The notes beneath the pieces were generated by a model, which saw nothing but the letters and a program-made list of their open reading frames with translations, was not told the DNA's origin and searched no databases. From NCBI GenBank assembly GCA_963778375.1, contig CAVZTX010000001.1, positions 186,001 to 250,000 of the forward strand: a stretch of 64,000 bases of DNA. The letters are read 5' to 3'. This document shows positions 62,566 through 64,000 of this stretch, one piece after another (positions within the stretch are counted from its first letter, which is position 1; every line of letters starts with the position of its first letter). The DNA is from CAVZTX01 sp963778375. GTDB lineage: Bacteria; Chloroflexota; Ktedonobacteria; Ktedonobacterales; Ktedonobacteraceae. The position numbers were made by a program, and so were the translations under genes.

Positions 62566-64000
62566 CTATTGATTGTCAACATGAACAAGCTTACCGGTCG
62601 AAACACCCGGCAAATCCTCTTCATAATGTGCAAAGATGCGTCGATACCTATCGCAGCGTTCCAACAATTCGTCATGCGTCCCCATATCGATCAATTCGCC
62701 GCGTTGCAAAACCAGTATTTTATCAGCCCAGCGTATCTGCGAGAGGCGATGCGTAATCAACAGCGTCGTGCGCCCCTGTAACAGACGATGAATAGCCTTC
62801 TGGATTTCGTCTTCGGTCGCGCTATCAATGGCGCTGGTCGAGTCGTCGAGGATCAGGATGCGTGGATCGGTGAGCAGCGCCCGCGCAATCGCAACCCGCT
62901 GTCGTTGACCGCCGGAGAGCGTAACGCCGCGCTCACCAATGACCGTATCGTAGCCTTCTTTGAAGCTGCGAATAAAGCCATCCGCCTGTGCATCTTGCGC
63001 AGCCTCTATAATAGCTGCCTGACTCGCTTTTTGACCCAGGCCATAGGCGATATTCTCCGAAATGGAGCGCGAAAACAGGAAGATATCTTGCTCAATAGTA
63101 GAAATCTGCGAACGCAGCGCATCCAGGCTCCACTCACGCACATCAATGCCATCAACCAGTATACGCCCCTCATCGACATCATAGATACGATTGACCAGTT
63201 TCGTAAGCGTACTTTTGCCCGCGCCCGTCTGCCCAACAATAGCAATCGTTTGACCCGGTTCAGCATGAAAGGAGATGTCCTTGAGCACGGAGGCACCGCC
63301 GTAACTAAACGAAACATGCTCGAACACGATATCGCCCCGCATTTCTGCGCGATAGCCATCCTCGTTCTCATCAAGTTCGGTCTCTTCCCGCAAAATCGCC
63401 AGGATACGTTCCGCACCCGAAACGCCTAATTGTACGAGGCTAAATGCCCAGTTCGAGTTGAAGGCAGGATAATGCAAAATCGCCATCAGACCCATATAGG
63501 CAACCAGGCTACCAACGGAAAGCTGGTTGTGTAGAACCAGCAATAGACCATGTACAAACGCAGCGACCAGGGCAATCGCGAGTAATAATGGCGGCAGATA
63601 CCAGGCCTGAATCAGGCCGTTCTGCACGAAGAAATCCCGATAGCGGCGCGTGTTGTGCTCAAACTTGCTCTTCTCCTGGTCTTCCTGGGCGGTTGCCTTG
63701 ACCACCTCAATGCCCGTTACAGCCTCGGTCAATCCCGCGTTCATTTCGCCAAATTGCGCCCGCATCTTATCTGAGATAGGATTCAGTTTACGCGAGTAGT
63801 AACGTAAAGCGATCAGGAATGACGCGGTAAAAAGCAGTGGTGTCAGCAAAAGCTGCACATTCAGCAGACCGATAAAGATGAGCGTAACCACCAGGCTGGT
63901 GAAGGAGTCGAAGACGATATCGAAGCCGGGAACGACCATGCTGCTTAACTGATTCATATCATTTGCGGCACGTGCCATAATATCCCCGACGCGCTGCCGA
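62566..64000 (-). CDS. ABC exporter half-transporter (degenerate-site subunit), 5' end missing
   Basis: The frame is open to the right edge (...RQRVGDIMARAANDMN), so the start lies outside. The visible ~477 residues hold most of the membrane domain and the whole nucleotide-binding domain: Walker A GQTGAGKST, signature LSGGQRQR, Walker B ILILDDSTSAID with Asp instead of the catalytic Glu, and switch His in ITHRLSQ. Asp at that position marks the degenerate ATP site of heterodimeric exporters such as BmrCD and TM287/288. It forms one transporter with the next gene. Confidence 0.92.
   Translation of the reverse strand, partial: RQRVGDIMARAANDMNQLSSMVVPGFDIVFDSFTSLVVTLIFIGLLNVQLLLTPLLFTASFLIALRYYSRKLNPISDKMRAQFGEMNAGLTEAVTGIEVVKATAQEDQEKSKFEHNTRRYRDFFVQNGLIQAWYLPPLLLAIALVAAFVHGLLLVLHNQLSVGSLVAYMGLMAILHYPAFNSNWAFSLVQLGVSGAERILAILREETELDENEDGYRAEMRGDIVFEHVSFSYGGASVLKDISFHAEPGQTIAIVGQTGAGKSTLTKLVNRIYDVDEGRILVDGIDVREWSLDALRSQISTIEQDIFLFSRSISENIAYGLGQKASQAAIIEAAQDAQADGFIRSFKEGYDTVIGERGVTLSGGQRQRVAIARALLTDPRILILDDSTSAIDSATEDEIQKAIHRLLQGRTTLLITHRLSQIRWADKILVLQRGELIDMGTHDELLERCDRYRRIFAHYEEDLPGVSTGKLVHVDNQ

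Noticed and set aside
1..64000. CRISPR arrays, rRNA, tRNA, transposases, prophage genes
   Set aside because: I looked for regularly spaced repeats, cloverleaf-like intergenic sequences and transposase or phage proteins; the only repeats are dispersed palindromes and in-gene tandem repeats. A covariance-model scan would be needed to rule out every tRNA.

Overview
The window looks like chromosomal DNA from a Chloroflexota bacterium, most likely of the Ktedonobacteria type. This is an inference from gene content: a nuoJKLMN block, many one-off signalling proteins, PadR and ECF regulators, an APC-permease/histidine-kinase fusion, an alpha-2-macroglobulin-like protein, a secreted sedolisin, and families of short dispersed palindromic repeats. 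There are no phage genes, transposases, rRNA, tRNA or CRISPR arrays that I can recognise. Genes are densely packed on both strands in short operons.

Layout. 0-2.5 kb: a DprE2/DprE1-like epimerase pair (first gene cut by the window edge), then thiamine pyrophosphokinase. 2.5-6.1 kb: a lipoprotein, then a thiamine-precursor ABC transporter (ATPase, permease, binding protein) behind a TPP riboswitch with its own terminator. 6.1-7.6 kb: one pentapeptide-repeat gene broken by a single-base frameshift. 8-11.2 kb: a small-protein/nucleotidyltransferase pair, a secreted beta-propeller and a VapBC-like pair. 11.3-18 kb: nuoJ-K-L-M-N, with a duplicated nuoN start that encodes a 28-residue leader peptide. 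18-29.6 kb: a zinc-ribbon pseudokinase, membrane proteins, a PadR regulator with a clear promoter/operator, YvcK, an eIF2B-like protein, a MocR regulator and an APH-like kinase.

29.6-35.4 kb is the most unusual part. Two overlapping minus-strand genes encode (i) a RelA/SpoT homologue that keeps its HD metal ligands and its TGS, zinc-finger and ACT modules but has lost key hydrolase and synthetase residues and is fused to a P-loop ATPase, and (ii) a second P-loop ATPase ending in a DNA-binding winged helix. A sigma-factor-like gene is divergent from them with a strong promoter. I read this as a candidate starvation or ribosome-state sensor feeding an ATPase transcription regulator.

35.5-47.5 kb: a CHAP-domain protein, an alpha-2-macroglobulin-like protein divergent from a sedolisin lipoprotein, an ATP-grasp ligase, a DUF433/DUF5615 toxin-antitoxin-like pair, prfA, a class V aminotransferase, a perfect 29-bp hairpin and a HAD hydrolase. 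47.6-56.4 kb: the permease-kinase fusion, a nicotinamidase-like gene next to a frameshifted Nudix regulator, mnmG, and a response regulator whose phosphoacceptor Asp is Asn, followed by a PAS histidine kinase. 56.4-64 kb: endonuclease V, a methyltransferase, a glycoside hydrolase, an MFS transporter and a heterodimeric ABC exporter cut by the right edge.

Two genes are broken by loss of one base in a homopolymer (G4 to G3, T6 to T5), which points to possible sequencing or assembly errors. Short repeats of at least three families lie between genes; in two places a 28-bp element sits inside another palindromic element.
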